Shown here: piece by piece, positions 41,260 to 50,135 of the stretch
Position numbering within the stretch: position 1 is the stretch's first letter
How the letters are laid out: each line of letters starts with the position of its first letter
DNA from: Akkermansiaceae bacterium UBA3385
Lineage (GTDB): Bacteria; Verrucomicrobiota; Verrucomicrobiia; Verrucomicrobiales; Akkermansiaceae
DNA length: 64,000 nucleotides
NCBI GenBank assembly: GCA_002358905.1
Contig: DEPT01000010.1
Span: forward strand, 1 to 64,000
Reading direction: 5' to 3'
Notes under the pieces: generated by a model
Databases searched by the model: none
What the model was told of the DNA's origin: nothing
The model's input: only the letters and a program-made list of their open reading frames with translations
Program-made: the position numbers and the translations under genes

Positions 41260-44205
41260 ATGAAATCCTCATCGTACATATGGTCCGCCTTGCTTATGAC
41301 CCTTCTTCCTCTGCAGGCAGGAGAACGGGAAAGTTTTGATTTTGGCTGGAAGTTCCGCTACATGGGGAAAGGTGAACCTGAGCAGATAACGAATTCTCCC
41401 GCAAGCGCATCCGGCTTTGAGCCGGGCAATGTCGCAGCTAACGTTGTAGATGGCAATCTCAACACGCGTTGGTGCGCTCCGGATGAGAATGCCGGGCACT
41501 ATATCCAGGTACAGACCGGATTCAAGAAAAAGGTAAAAACTATCATTATTCAATGGGAGAAACCTAATTATTTTGAGTGCGATGTAGAGATAGTATCCGG
41601 CTCGCAGAGGAAAACTCGCACGCTTGCCATGAAGGGGGCTGAGACATTGCGCATACCTGTGGGCAACCGGTCTGTCTCTTCAATCAAGCTGACTATCAAT
41701 AAGGGCGTGAATAATAGGAGTTGGGCCAGCGTGCGGGAAATTATTTTCCTGAATGACAAGGGCGAACAAATTCCAGTAAAGAAGGCAAAATACACCACTA
41801 GCGGTCCGGTGGCTGTTTCCTACGATGATAGTGAATTCAAAGAAGTTCAGCTGCCACATGACTGGGCGATTGAGAGTCCATTCCTGGTTGATGAGCCCAA
41901 TGAAACCGGTAAACTTCCATGGAATGGCTGGGGCTGCTACCGAAAAACTTTTGAAGTCCCGGAAGAGTTTAATAAAAAAGAAGATAGATATTACCTTGAT
42001 TTTGATGGCGTGATGTCTAATCCGAAAGTTTTTGTCAACGGAGCTTTTGCGGGAGAATGGGCATACGGCTATAATTCGTTCCGAGTTGACATTACGCCTT
42101 ATCTAAAAGCAGGCAAGTCGAATTTAGTCGCAGTTATAGCCAGCAACCTTCCTCGTTCGACCCGCTGGTATCCAGGAGCTGGAATTTATCGCCATGTGTG
42201 GTTGGAAAAGACAAAGGCTGTGCATTTGTCTCACTGGCCGGTCTATGTGACGACACCCAAGGTCAGCAAGAGTGAAAGCACGGTGGAAATCTGCACGCGT
42301 GTTACCAATACCTCCGATGAGGATAAGGAAATTACCGTCCGTCAATCAGTGGGTAAGGCTAAGGCAAAGCCTGTCACCAAAGTAGTGCCCGCTGGCGAGG
42401 AATGGGAGCTTTCTCAGCAAATAAAGATTAAGCGACCGAAGCTCTGGAGTTGCGAGAACCCGCATCTCTATCATGTTAAAACTACCTTGTCTCAGGGAGA
42501 GACCGAATTAGATTCTCATGTTACTTCCTTTGGTGTACGCCATGTGGAGTGGCGTCCGCAGGGGGTTTTCCTGAATGGCAAGAGAGTTCAGATTAAGGGC
42601 GTGTGCGAGCATCATGACCTTGGCGCGCTCGGCGCCGCTTTTCATACTCGTGCTTATGAACGCAAGATTGAGATTCTGAAAAACATGGGGTGTAATTCCA
42701 TCCGCATGACGCATAATCCCCCAGCCCCGGAGGTCCTTGATTTATGCGACAAGCACGGCATTCTCGTCATTGATGAGTTATTTGATATCTGGGAAGCCCA
42801 GAAGTACGATAAAGTAAACGGATACCATAGATATTGGCCAGAGTGGTGGAAAAAGGATGTTCGGAACTTTATGCTTCGTGATAGAAATCATCCATGTATC
42901 ATTGCCTGGAGTGGCGGAAATGAGATTCCGGAGCTTGCTACGGCGCGTGGCCGGGAGGTTTCTTCCATGCTGCGAGCAGAAATGAAGAAGTATGATAAGA
43001 CACGCCCCTATACGGTAGGCAGTAATGACCCCGGCAGTGTCAGCAATGGTTTTGCCGAGACGGTGGATGTGTTTGGTTTTAACTATAAACCTGATATGTA
43101 TGCAGATTTTCGCCGAAGACATCCCCGGCAGCCTGTGTATGCTTCTGAAACGAATTCCTGTGTCGCATCACGAGATACCTATTTCTTCCCGCTTCGCTGG
43201 GATGTGGGCGGTGGTGCGCGTCATTTCCACGTCAGCTCCTACGGCTTATTTGCACCAGGTTGGGGTACCAGCCCGGATATCGAGATGTATGCCCTGGACA
43301 ACAATCCTCATGTGGCGGGTGAATATGTATGGACGGGATTCGACTATATTGGTGAGCCGACGCCTTATAACCAGGATGCCTCCAATATAGGTAATTTCCA
43401 CGGTGCTTCTGAGGAAGAGAAACGGGCCGCCATGGAGGAGCTTCGGAAAATGGGCAACAAGGCTCCAAGCCGCAGTTCCTATTTCGGCATCATTGACCTT
43501 GCAGGATTCCCGAAAGATACATACTATCTGTACCGGAGTCATTGGGCACCCGAGGAAAAGACTTGTTACATCCTTCCTCATTGGAATTGGAAAGGAAGAG
43601 AAGGGGAGGTAACGCCAGTAATGGTATACACCAGCGGCGATGAAGCGGAGCTGTTCCTGAATGGTAAAAGCCAGGGAGTGCGCAAACGTGGCGAGGGTGG
43701 GACATACACGCAGAAACTTGCCGTATGCAAAAACCAGTACCGCTTTGTCTGGGAAGATGTCGTGTACCAACCGGGTACCCTCAGCGTGAAAGTGAAGAAG
43801 AAAGGAAAAGCCTGGGCCACGGCCAAGCGAGTCACAACGGGTAATTCCGTTGCGGTGCAGGCAGAGACTGACAGAGAATCCATTAGGGGGGATGCTCGCG
43901 ATCTCGCCTATATCTCTCTTTCCTTGGTTGATTCCAAGGGAAATATTGTCCCGACTGACAGCCGGGAGGTTGAGTTTGATATTTCCGGCCCGGCAGAATT
44001 AGTCGGCTTCTGCAACGGAAATCAAACGGATCATACGTGTATGCAGTCCAACCACCAGCGTTTCTTTAATGGCCGTATGATTGCCATTGTGCGAGGAAAA
44101 CGAAATAAGGCAGGCAAAGCGCTGGTCGCGGTAAAGGCTGAAAACCTGCCGGAAATCACGGTACCCATTACTATAAACAAAAATGAAAAAGAAGAGGAGG
44201 AGTAA
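41260..44205 (+). CDS. Secreted GH2 beta-galactosidase with discoidin-like insertion
   Basis: A 981-residue exported glycosidase. I start it at MKSSSYIWSALLMTLLPLQAG (ATG 41260), a signal peptide directly after the promoter. The GH2 N-terminal sugar-binding domain begins FDFGWKFRY, is interrupted by an F5/8 (discoidin)-like module (about residues 47-165: ANVVDGNLNTRWCAPDE) and resumes at VQLPHDWAIESPF. The immunoglobulin-like domain and TIM barrel follow, with acid/base Glu555 in AWSGGNEIPE and nucleophile Glu630 in YASETNS. A GH2-associated C-terminal region runs from about residue 780. Beta-galactosidases of this type release galactose from mucin O-glycans or N-acetyllactosamine; exact specificity cannot be read. 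The HD-domain gene starts four bases after its stop. Confidence 0.92.
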   Translation: MKSSSYIWSALLMTLLPLQAGERESFDFGWKFRYMGKGEPEQITNSPASASGFEPGNVAANVVDGNLNTRWCAPDENAGHYIQVQTGFKKKVKTIIIQWEKPNYFECDVEIVSGSQRKTRTLAMKGAETLRIPVGNRSVSSIKLTINKGVNNRSWASVREIIFLNDKGEQIPVKKAKYTTSGPVAVSYDDSEFKEVQLPHDWAIESPFLVDEPNETGKLPWNGWGCYRKTFEVPEEFNKKEDRYYLDFDGVMSNPKVFVNGAFAGEWAYGYNSFRVDITPYLKAGKSNLVAVIASNLPRSTRWYPGAGIYRHVWLEKTKAVHLSHWPVYVTTPKVSKSESTVEICTRVTNTSDEDKEITVRQSVGKAKAKPVTKVVPAGEEWELSQQIKIKRPKLWSCENPHLYHVKTTLSQGETELDSHVTSFGVRHVEWRPQGVFLNGKRVQIKGVCEHHDLGALGAAFHTRAYERKIEILKNMGCNSIRMTHNPPAPEVLDLCDKHGILVIDELFDIWEAQKYDKVNGYHRYWPEWWKKDVRNFMLRDRNHPCIIAWSGGNEIPELATARGREVSSMLRAEMKKYDKTRPYTVGSNDPGSVSNGFAETVDVFGFNYKPDMYADFRRRHPRQPVYASETNSCVASRDTYFFPLRWDVGGGARHFHVSSYGLFAPGWGTSPDIEMYALDNNPHVAGEYVWTGFDYIGEPTPYNQDASNIGNFHGASEEEKRAAMEELRKMGNKAPSRSSYFGIIDLAGFPKDTYYLYRSHWAPEEKTCYILPHWNWKGREGEVTPVMVYTSGDEAELFLNGKSQGVRKRGEGGTYTQKLAVCKNQYRFVWEDVVYQPGTLSVKVKKKGKAWATAKRVTTGNSVAVQAETDRESIRGDARDLAYISLSLVDSKGNIVPTDSREVEFDISGPAELVGFCNGNQTDHTCMQSNHQRFFNGRMIAIVRGKRNKAGKALVAVKAENLPEITVPITINKNEKEEEE

Positions 44206-44209
44206 TGCT

Positions 44210-45802
44210 ATGACTCATCTTATCCGCAAAATTTCATCACAAGAGGATAGTTCGTCCCGCAAGTTTCTGCGAGGAAACCGCGTTATGCTGGGTATTGCCC
44301 TTATTGGGCTTCTGGCTCTGTGCTTTGTAGCCAGCTCCTCTGCGGCGGATGTCTGGAATGCCGCTTTCCGCATCACCTGGCTTGTCCTTACTGCTTTAGG
44401 GCTGATTCTGCTTGCGGTGCTTTCCCGGCTTCCTTTACAGCTGACGGTAAGACGCACCCTTCTGCTGGTCAGTATGATTGTGACCCAGTTGCTGCTGATG
44501 ACGGGGATTTGCGCGCTGAAAGGAATGATTCCAGGATTCAATATGCAGGGGCAGGTCCTTCTCTGGCTTCCGTACGCCTTGGCTCCGACAGTATTGTCTG
44601 TGATGATTGGACGCAGATTAGGTGCGTTTACCGCTCTTTGCTGCACGATTTTCGGTATTGCCTTATTTCCGGAGGATACAGATGCCGCTGTTATTCTCAA
44701 CTACAGCGCTGTGAGTTTTGTGACGGGAACGGTATGCGCTCTTGTTTCCGGGCGTGTCCATAAGCGTGAACAAATCTTGCGCGCAGGCTTCGTTGCCAGC
44801 GCAATTGCATTCACTTCTGTGTACTTGCTGCTGAGCCTGGATGTTGCCGGGTCCGATGAGGCTATCGCGCTGCGTGGTTTCACTGGTGGATTCAATATCG
44901 GCGGATTCATGCTGGAGCTTGCGGTGACAGTGGGTGTGAATTTTGTCCTTGCTGCGCTGATTGGTGGCATGATGCCTGCGTTGGAGCGTCTGTTCAATAT
45001 CTCCACCCCCATTACATGGTTGGAATGGGCGGATATGAACCACCCGCTCCTTAAGAAGCTTCAGATTGCAGCACCTGGTACTTTCCATCATAGTCTGGTG
45101 GTGCAACGCCTGGCCGAGGCCGGAGCAGAAGCAATCGGTGCAGATGTGACCCGGGCCGGGGTTTGCGGCTTGTACCACGATATCGGTAAAATCAATAATC
45201 CTCAGTACTTTGCAGAGAATATTGCAGATACCAATAACAGCCCGCACGCTGATTTGACCCCAGAAGCCAGTGCCCGCATTATTACCGGGCATGTGACTGA
45301 AGGTGTGGAACTTGCAGAAGCTCATGGCCTTAATAACCGTATTGTCAATGTGATTCGTGAACACCACGGTGTATCAACCGCTTATTTCTTCTACAGGAAA
45401 GCTCTCGACCAATACGAGGAAGAAAAGGAAAAGTTTGAGGAAGGTCTTATCGATACCTGCCCGGAGGAGGTCGACAAATCTATTTACACCTATAAGGGGC
45501 CTATTCCGCAGACCCGCGAGAGTGGCATTGTGAGCATGGCGGATGCGGTAGAAAGCGCCACGCGCTCACTTCAGCACCCCACAGAAGAAGATATCCGTAA
45601 CATGATTAACGGTATATTCAAGGGGCGCATCCTGGATGGCCACCTTCAGGATTGCGGTCTGACCCTGGGAGACATCGAAAAATTGAAAGAATCTTTCTTT
45701 GCCACCATCCGCACCATGCATCATAACCGCATTGCGTATCCTAAGCCTAAGGCGGATGATGCAACCGCGGCCGTGATAGAAATGCGCAAAACCGAAGCCT
45801 GA
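44210..45802 (+). CDS. Membrane HDIG-domain phosphodiesterase, PgpH/YqfF-like
   Basis: A 530-residue inner-membrane protein. The start at ATG 44210 (MTHLIRK) has a strong Shine-Dalgarno, GAGGAGG, seven bases upstream; an ATG nine codons earlier lies inside the GH2 gene. Seven or so membrane spans fill residues 30-270. The cytoplasmic HD domain has PGTFHHSLVV, LYHDIGKI (HDIG) and later GHVTEGVELAEAHGL and IREHHG. PgpH-type proteins hydrolyse cyclic di-AMP. This one lacks most of the extracellular 7TMR-HDED domain, so is shorter than usual (about 700). The next gene overlaps by one base (TGATG). Confidence 0.85.
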   Translation: MTHLIRKISSQEDSSSRKFLRGNRVMLGIALIGLLALCFVASSSAADVWNAAFRITWLVLTALGLILLAVLSRLPLQLTVRRTLLLVSMIVTQLLLMTGICALKGMIPGFNMQGQVLLWLPYALAPTVLSVMIGRRLGAFTALCCTIFGIALFPEDTDAAVILNYSAVSFVTGTVCALVSGRVHKREQILRAGFVASAIAFTSVYLLLSLDVAGSDEAIALRGFTGGFNIGGFMLELAVTVGVNFVLAALIGGMMPALERLFNISTPITWLEWADMNHPLLKKLQIAAPGTFHHSLVVQRLAEAGAEAIGADVTRAGVCGLYHDIGKINNPQYFAENIADTNNSPHADLTPEASARIITGHVTEGVELAEAHGLNNRIVNVIREHHGVSTAYFFYRKALDQYEEEKEKFEEGLIDTCPEEVDKSIYTYKGPIPQTRESGIVSMADAVESATRSLQHPTEEDIRNMINGIFKGRILDGHLQDCGLTLGDIEKLKESFFATIRTMHHNRIAYPKPKADDATAAVIEMRKTEA

Positions 45803-46755
45803 TGAAAAAGCACATACGCAGTATTTCAATGATTGTGGCCTTCCTTGTGGGAGGCCTCTTTCATGAGCAGCTGTCCCCACTGGGTTGTTGTTTACCGGCC
45901 AGCGTGGCTCTCATGCTCAGCATCACATTCATCGGCATAGAAACAGCCCGCCTCAAGCCGCAGCGTATGCACCTGTGGGTGCTGCTGGGTATACAGCTCA
46001 TCGGCATGGGGTTCTGGGGCCTTGCCCGGCTGCTGGGATACCCAGTGCTGGCGGAGTCTTTGTTTTTCTGTGGCATAGCCCCCGTGGCCATTGCGGCACC
46101 GGTTATCGTTAACCTGCTGAATGGCAACGTGGAGTTTACCACAACGGCGCTGGTGCTCAGCCAGATTGTATTCGGGCTGCTGACTCCGCTGCTCATGCCC
46201 TTTGTTGTGCAGGTGGAGGGGTTCTGTTACTCAGAACTGGCAACAGAGGTAGCCATCCAGCTGGGCACGGTGCTGGGTATCCCGGCTATTGTAGCCATTA
46301 CCATGCGCCTGGTGTATCCTCCCTGCAAGGGGTGGAGCGCTAAGCTGCGCGATGTCTCGCTGGGCATATGGATTGTCAACCTCACCATCATAGCCGGCGT
46401 GGGCACCCAGCGCGTGCTGAATATGGACATCAGCTGGTGGGATATGCTGCCTCTGATTGTGGGCTCTCTCCTGGTGTGTGTCACTGGATTTGTGGCAGGC
46501 TACAAACTTGGAGGCAGGGAGCTGAAGCGGGAGTGCTCTCAGTGTCTGGGGCAGAAAAATACAATCCTGACGCTCTACATAGCCAGCCAGTGGTATGTGC
46601 ATCCGCTGGCGTATATAGGCCCGGCCTTCTACGTCTTCTTCCACAATATGGCCAACGCCTTGCAGATTGCTCTGGCCAATCGGGAAAAATCAAAACATCA
46701 AAGAATAAAAGCGCCGTCCGGGTCCTGTAAGCCAGATTCTGTCCACCCGCGTTGA
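45802..46755 (+). CDS. BASS-type (bile acid:sodium symporter-like) membrane transporter
   Basis: A 317-residue protein with eight to ten hydrophobic spans. The family reading rests on FCGIAPVAIAAPVIVNLLNGNVEFT, which resembles the core of the BASS/arsenical-pump transporters, and on the overall topology; the substrate is unknown. Its start overlaps the HD-domain gene stop. The last 15 codons (APSGSCKPDSVHPR) are encoded across the 3' end of the RNase P RNA gene on the other strand (43-base overlap), so the real C-terminus may end earlier or this tail may be unimportant. Confidence 0.6.
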   Translation: MKKHIRSISMIVAFLVGGLFHEQLSPLGCCLPASVALMLSITFIGIETARLKPQRMHLWVLLGIQLIGMGFWGLARLLGYPVLAESLFFCGIAPVAIAAPVIVNLLNGNVEFTTTALVLSQIVFGLLTPLLMPFVVQVEGFCYSELATEVAIQLGTVLGIPAIVAITMRLVYPPCKGWSAKLRDVSLGIWIVNLTIIAGVGTQRVLNMDISWWDMLPLIVGSLLVCVTGFVAGYKLGGRELKRECSQCLGQKNTILTLYIASQWYVHPLAYIGPAFYVFFHNMANALQIALANREKSKHQRIKAPSGSCKPDSVHPR

Positions 46756-47098
46756 GGCGGGCTGTGTGGTCATTTTTCTCACGTCTGCTGCCAGACGCGC
46801 CCTGCGTTTATAGCAGGGTGCAACTAATACCCGGGAATACAGCGGGCAGGCGACCCTTTCCCTGTTTGTCTTGCATCGCGCGGGGTTTTCCTAGCCTCCA
46901 TCGTTACCTCCGGAGCGGTGGGCTCTTACCCCACCTTTTCACCCTTACCTTTTCAGGCGGTTTGTTTTCTGTGGCACTTTCCGTCCACCCGGCATTGGCT
47001 CCGGGTGTCTCCTGCTTTCACAGGACACGCTGCCTTATGATGTCCAGACTTTCCTCTACGGGGCTTGCTCCCGCAGCGACCACCCGGACCCGGACGGC
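46713..47098 (-). ncRNA. rnpB: RNase P RNA (bacterial class A)
   Basis: The RNA component of RNase P, which trims tRNA 5' ends. Read on the minus strand, the universal P4 start is GAGGAAAGTCTGGACATC (47057 to about 47040) and the matching late element is GGACAGAATCTGGCTTACAG (near 46743-46723). The 13-base P1 helix closes perfectly (47098-47086 with 46725-46713), which sets both ends and a length near 386 bases. A short T run follows. Its 3' end overlaps the convergent transporter gene by 43 bases. Confidence 0.95.
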
Positions 47099-47106
47099 AC
47101 AGGGAG

Positions 47107-47135
47107 AGAGTACACCGAAGCATTATTCTTGGCAA
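47107..47135 (-). promoter_or_regulatory. rnpB promoter
   Basis: Read on the minus strand: TTGCCA (47135-47130), a 17-base spacer and TACTCT (47112-47107). The start expected about seven bases on matches the P1 helix boundary at 47098. Confidence 0.65.
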
Positions 47136-47155
47136 GCCAAAACACCCCATTTAGC

Positions 47156-47184
47156 TTGATTTTGTAAAAAAGTTGGCGTAGAAT
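47156..47184 (+). promoter_or_regulatory. dxr promoter
   Basis: TTGATT at 47156-47161, a 17-base spacer and TAGAAT at 47179-47184. The ATG at 47195 lies 10 bases on, so the leader is only a few bases. It is divergent from the rnpB promoter. Confidence 0.7.
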
Positions 47185-47194
47185 AGTGCCTGTT

Positions 47195-48355
47195 ATGAAG
47201 AAACGCGTGGTTATTCTCGGCTCTACCGGCAGCATAGGTACAAGTGCGCTGAAAGTAGCACAGGACATACCGGAGCGTATGGAGGTTGTCGCCCTCGCTG
47301 CTCATAGCAACGTGCAGAAATTAGCCGAACAGGCACGGGAGTTCGGGGTGCGCCATGTTTGCATTTACGATAGCTCTAAGGTGACAGAATTGGTGCGCCT
47401 GCTACCTGCCGATGTGAAAGTTTACACCGGGCTGGATGGTCTTTGTGAACTGGCCACGCTGGAAGAAGCAGACATGGTGTTGGTTTCCATTATAGGAACA
47501 GATGGGCTCAAACCAACGCTGGAAGCAATAGAAGCAGGAAAAGATTTAGCCATAGCATCCAAGGAGATTCTGGTGATGGCGGGCGAGGTGGTCATGAACC
47601 GGGCAAAGGCCAAGGGTATCAATGTGCTTCCTGTGGATAGTGAACATAATGCCATATACCAGTGCCTGCAAGGGAACCATGGTGGTGCAGGGCAGGTCAG
47701 CCGGCTGATTCTGACGGCTAGTGGCGGTCCCTTCCGCAATACGCCACGTGAACAGCTGGCGTCTGTAACGCTTGAACAGGCACTCAAACACCCCACCTGG
47801 CAGATGGGACGCAAGATTACCATTGATAGTGCTACCATGTTCAACAAGGGGCTGGAAATGATAGAGGCCCGCTGGCTCTTTGATATTCCGATGGAAAAGG
47901 TGGATGTCATTGTACACCCGCAGAGTATTGTGCATTCGCTAGTTGAGTTTGTGGATGGCTCAATCCTTGCTCAGTTAAGCAGCAGTGATATGTGCTTTCC
48001 CATCCAGTATGCGGTGACATGGCCGGATCGTCTGCAGAACTCTCTGCCACACTTAAATCTTGCTCAGATAGCCAGCCTGAAATTCGAGGCACCGCGTTGG
48101 GATGATTTTCCTGCGCTTACCTTGGCACGCACCGCCGGGCTTACCGGGGGCACAATGCCCGCTATGTACAACGCAGCCAATGAGGTGGCCGTGCAGGCTT
48201 TCGTAGATGGCAAACTTTCATTCCCCGGCATCTGGGAAACGGTGGAGAAGGTGCTTTCTAACGCTCGCCCCCGTGATTATAAGGGACAGTTGCCCATCAT
48301 TCTGGAAGACGACGCCTGGGCTCGTGAAGAAGCACTCCGAGTGCTGGGCTTGTAA
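47195..48355 (+). CDS. dxr: 1-deoxy-D-xylulose 5-phosphate reductoisomerase
   Basis: Dxr makes 2-C-methyl-D-erythritol 4-phosphate with NADPH, the committed step of the MEP isoprenoid pathway. I use the ATG at 47195 (386 aa); a GTG three codons up lies one base after the -10 box. The NADPH motif VVILGSTGSIGTSALKV opens the chain. The catalytic site has ASKEILVMAG, LPVDSEHNAIYQCL, LILTASGGPFR and LKHPTWQMGRKITIDSATM-type pieces, and metal ligands are in the SATMFNKGLEMIEA block. It converges on the next gene with zero bases between stop codons. Confidence 0.97.
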   Translation: MKKRVVILGSTGSIGTSALKVAQDIPERMEVVALAAHSNVQKLAEQAREFGVRHVCIYDSSKVTELVRLLPADVKVYTGLDGLCELATLEEADMVLVSIIGTDGLKPTLEAIEAGKDLAIASKEILVMAGEVVMNRAKAKGINVLPVDSEHNAIYQCLQGNHGGAGQVSRLILTASGGPFRNTPREQLASVTLEQALKHPTWQMGRKITIDSATMFNKGLEMIEARWLFDIPMEKVDVIVHPQSIVHSLVEFVDGSILAQLSSSDMCFPIQYAVTWPDRLQNSLPHLNLAQIASLKFEAPRWDDFPALTLARTAGLTGGTMPAMYNAANEVAVQAFVDGKLSFPGIWETVEKVLSNARPRDYKGQLPIILEDDAWAREEALRVLGL

Positions 48356-49474
48356 TTAATCCAGAATTTCGCGATAAATACCCAGCAGGTTATTTATCAT
48401 CGTGTCGGCAGAGAGTTTCTGCCGACACTCTTCTTGGCTATGCCGCCCCATGGAGAGAGCCGTTTCTGCAGATTCTGTCATTCGGAGGACGGCTTCCTTC
48501 ATTGCAGTGGTATCATACGGCTCTACAACAAATCCGGATTTACCGTCCTCCACATGTTGCTTGCTGCCACATGGAGAGGTGAGCATGACCGGCACCCCCA
48601 TCACACGTGCCTCTTTTGCGATGGTGGGGCCCGTATCCGCAAGACTGGGATGAACCAGAGCCCAGGTCTGCGACAACTGATGAACCATAGCATCACGGTT
48701 CAACCGACCAAGCGGCCGGATGTTGGACGGTAGATTTGGGAATTCATCCGGCATAACCCCGGCCAGCTGTAATTGCACATGAGCCAATACCGGGTCGGAA
48801 AAAGCCTTAATGAGGGTGGGTAAATTCTTTACTGGAACATTTGTACCTGCGTAAAGGCATGTTGGCGTATCTGTAAGCTGACGAGATATGGAGAAGAAAC
48901 GCTCTTCTACTGCATATTCCAAATGATGGAAGACTGGTTTTGCAGACAATTCGCGCACTTGATGTTCTGCCCACGGTGACTCTGTTGTAATATGTTCGAA
49001 TTTGCGAATTGTGTATGGTTCATAGAGAGCCTGATGCCGTTCAAATCTTGCCAAGCGGGCACGTTTTGCATAGGCTGTCAACAATCCTTGGATGGAAAGT
49101 AATTTTTTTCCTGTATAATGTGAGGCTGCTAGAGAGTGGGAATCCTCTGTTCCCCAGGAGTGCACTAAATCCGGAGAAATATGTCGGAGTACATTTAATA
49201 TGTGGTATGTATCATAGATATAGCCGGAATAGAGCCCAATGGTTAATTTTGTCTTTGGAATGAGGTGAAATGTTTGATTTTCCGTTTCTACCACCGTTTT
49301 GGTTTTAATTTCCTTATTTGGTATAACCCAGTGAATATGAAACTCATTTTGCCGATCCATCAATTTCCTTAGAGCGGATAACCAAACGCAATAATGCCAG
49401 GCATCGTTTGGCGTAGATGGATGAGGGGATGCCTCCCACAAAGGTAAATTCGCAACAATTGCAATTTTTTTCAT
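48356..49474 (-). CDS. Glycosyltransferase of the GT4 group
   Basis: A 372-residue GT-B type glycosyltransferase. The N-terminal half carries KIAIVANLPLWEASPHPST and a Rossmann-like segment (DLVHSWGTEDSH). The C-terminal half has the usual nucleotide-sugar site pieces CLYAGTNVPVKNLPTLIKAF, NIRPLGRLNRD, WALVHPSLADTGPTIAKEARVMGVPV (pieces) and VEDGKSGFVV. It probably adds a sugar to a surface polysaccharide or glycolipid. The stop codon abuts the dxr stop with no gap. It is the last gene of a three-gene glycan group with an acyltransferase and a GT2 enzyme. Confidence 0.85.
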   Translation of the reverse strand: MKKIAIVANLPLWEASPHPSTPNDAWHYCVWLSALRKLMDRQNEFHIHWVIPNKEIKTKTVVETENQTFHLIPKTKLTIGLYSGYIYDTYHILNVLRHISPDLVHSWGTEDSHSLAASHYTGKKLLSIQGLLTAYAKRARLARFERHQALYEPYTIRKFEHITTESPWAEHQVRELSAKPVFHHLEYAVEERFFSISRQLTDTPTCLYAGTNVPVKNLPTLIKAFSDPVLAHVQLQLAGVMPDEFPNLPSNIRPLGRLNRDAMVHQLSQTWALVHPSLADTGPTIAKEARVMGVPVMLTSPCGSKQHVEDGKSGFVVEPYDTTAMKEAVLRMTESAETALSMGRHSQEECRQKLSADTMINNLLGIYREILD

Positions 49475-49486
49475 CTTTGTCAGGAA

Positions 49487-50122
49487 TTATTTGCAGTTTG
49501 AGGCTTGTTTGATAAAACGGAAAGGGTTACCCACTACCACGGAATTAGATGGTATATCCTTGTTAATAAGTGACCCTGCGCCTATAATGACATTATCTCC
49601 TATGGTGATATTTCCGAATATAATAACCCCCGCACCAATGTCTACATTATTTCCGATAACAGGCTTTTCTCCTTTCGCATAGCTTGACCCTTTATTGCCG
49701 ATTGTAGTATTGTGACGAATAGTGACGTGGTTCCCTACGCTATTTGCATTAATAATTGTGGAGAAAGGGTGGTGTAGATGCAGGATTCCAGCGTGGCCTA
49801 CATCAAGAATAAAATGGTAGTGGTTTTTTTTCAAGAAGCTGCATAACCAAGCTCTTGTTGTCCGGATGCGCCCATAAAAGCATGCCAGGAAATGGGGATT
49901 ATAGTGCAACGCCCAAATGAACCTTAACAACGTTCGAAGACGACTCTCACGCAAGCGTACGAATACCTTATAATCATCGGCTTGAATATTTGCTTCCTGC
50001 ATTATGATAGAGAAGTCTCTATGCGTAAATGCGAAAAGCATATGTAATGAATATCTTATTATATGAAGAGGAAAAAATAAAAGAAACACTACTTTTGAGA
50101 ATGGACTATTGATAGGAACCAT
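49487..50122 (-). CDS. Hexapeptide-repeat (left-handed beta-helix) acyltransferase
   Basis: A 211-residue acyltransferase. I start it at MVPINSPFSKVV (ATG 50122), leaving 13 bases after the GT2 gene; the frame continues up into that gene. Residues 10-40 are hydrophobic. The C-terminal half is a left-handed beta-helix with hexapeptides (NSVGNHVTI, NTTIGNKG, PVIGNNVDIGAGVII, ITIGDNVIIGAGSLI). It resembles serine acetyltransferase and sugar O-acetyltransferases of capsule loci. Given its two glycosyltransferase neighbours, it probably acetylates a glycan. Confidence 0.85.
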   Translation of the reverse strand: MVPINSPFSKVVFLLFFPLHIIRYSLHMLFAFTHRDFSIIMQEANIQADDYKVFVRLRESRLRTLLRFIWALHYNPHFLACFYGRIRTTRAWLCSFLKKNHYHFILDVGHAGILHLHHPFSTIINANSVGNHVTIRHNTTIGNKGSSYAKGEKPVIGNNVDIGAGVIIFGNITIGDNVIIGAGSLINKDIPSNSVVVGNPFRFIKQASNCK

Positions 50123-50135
50123 GGCAGAAGAACTT

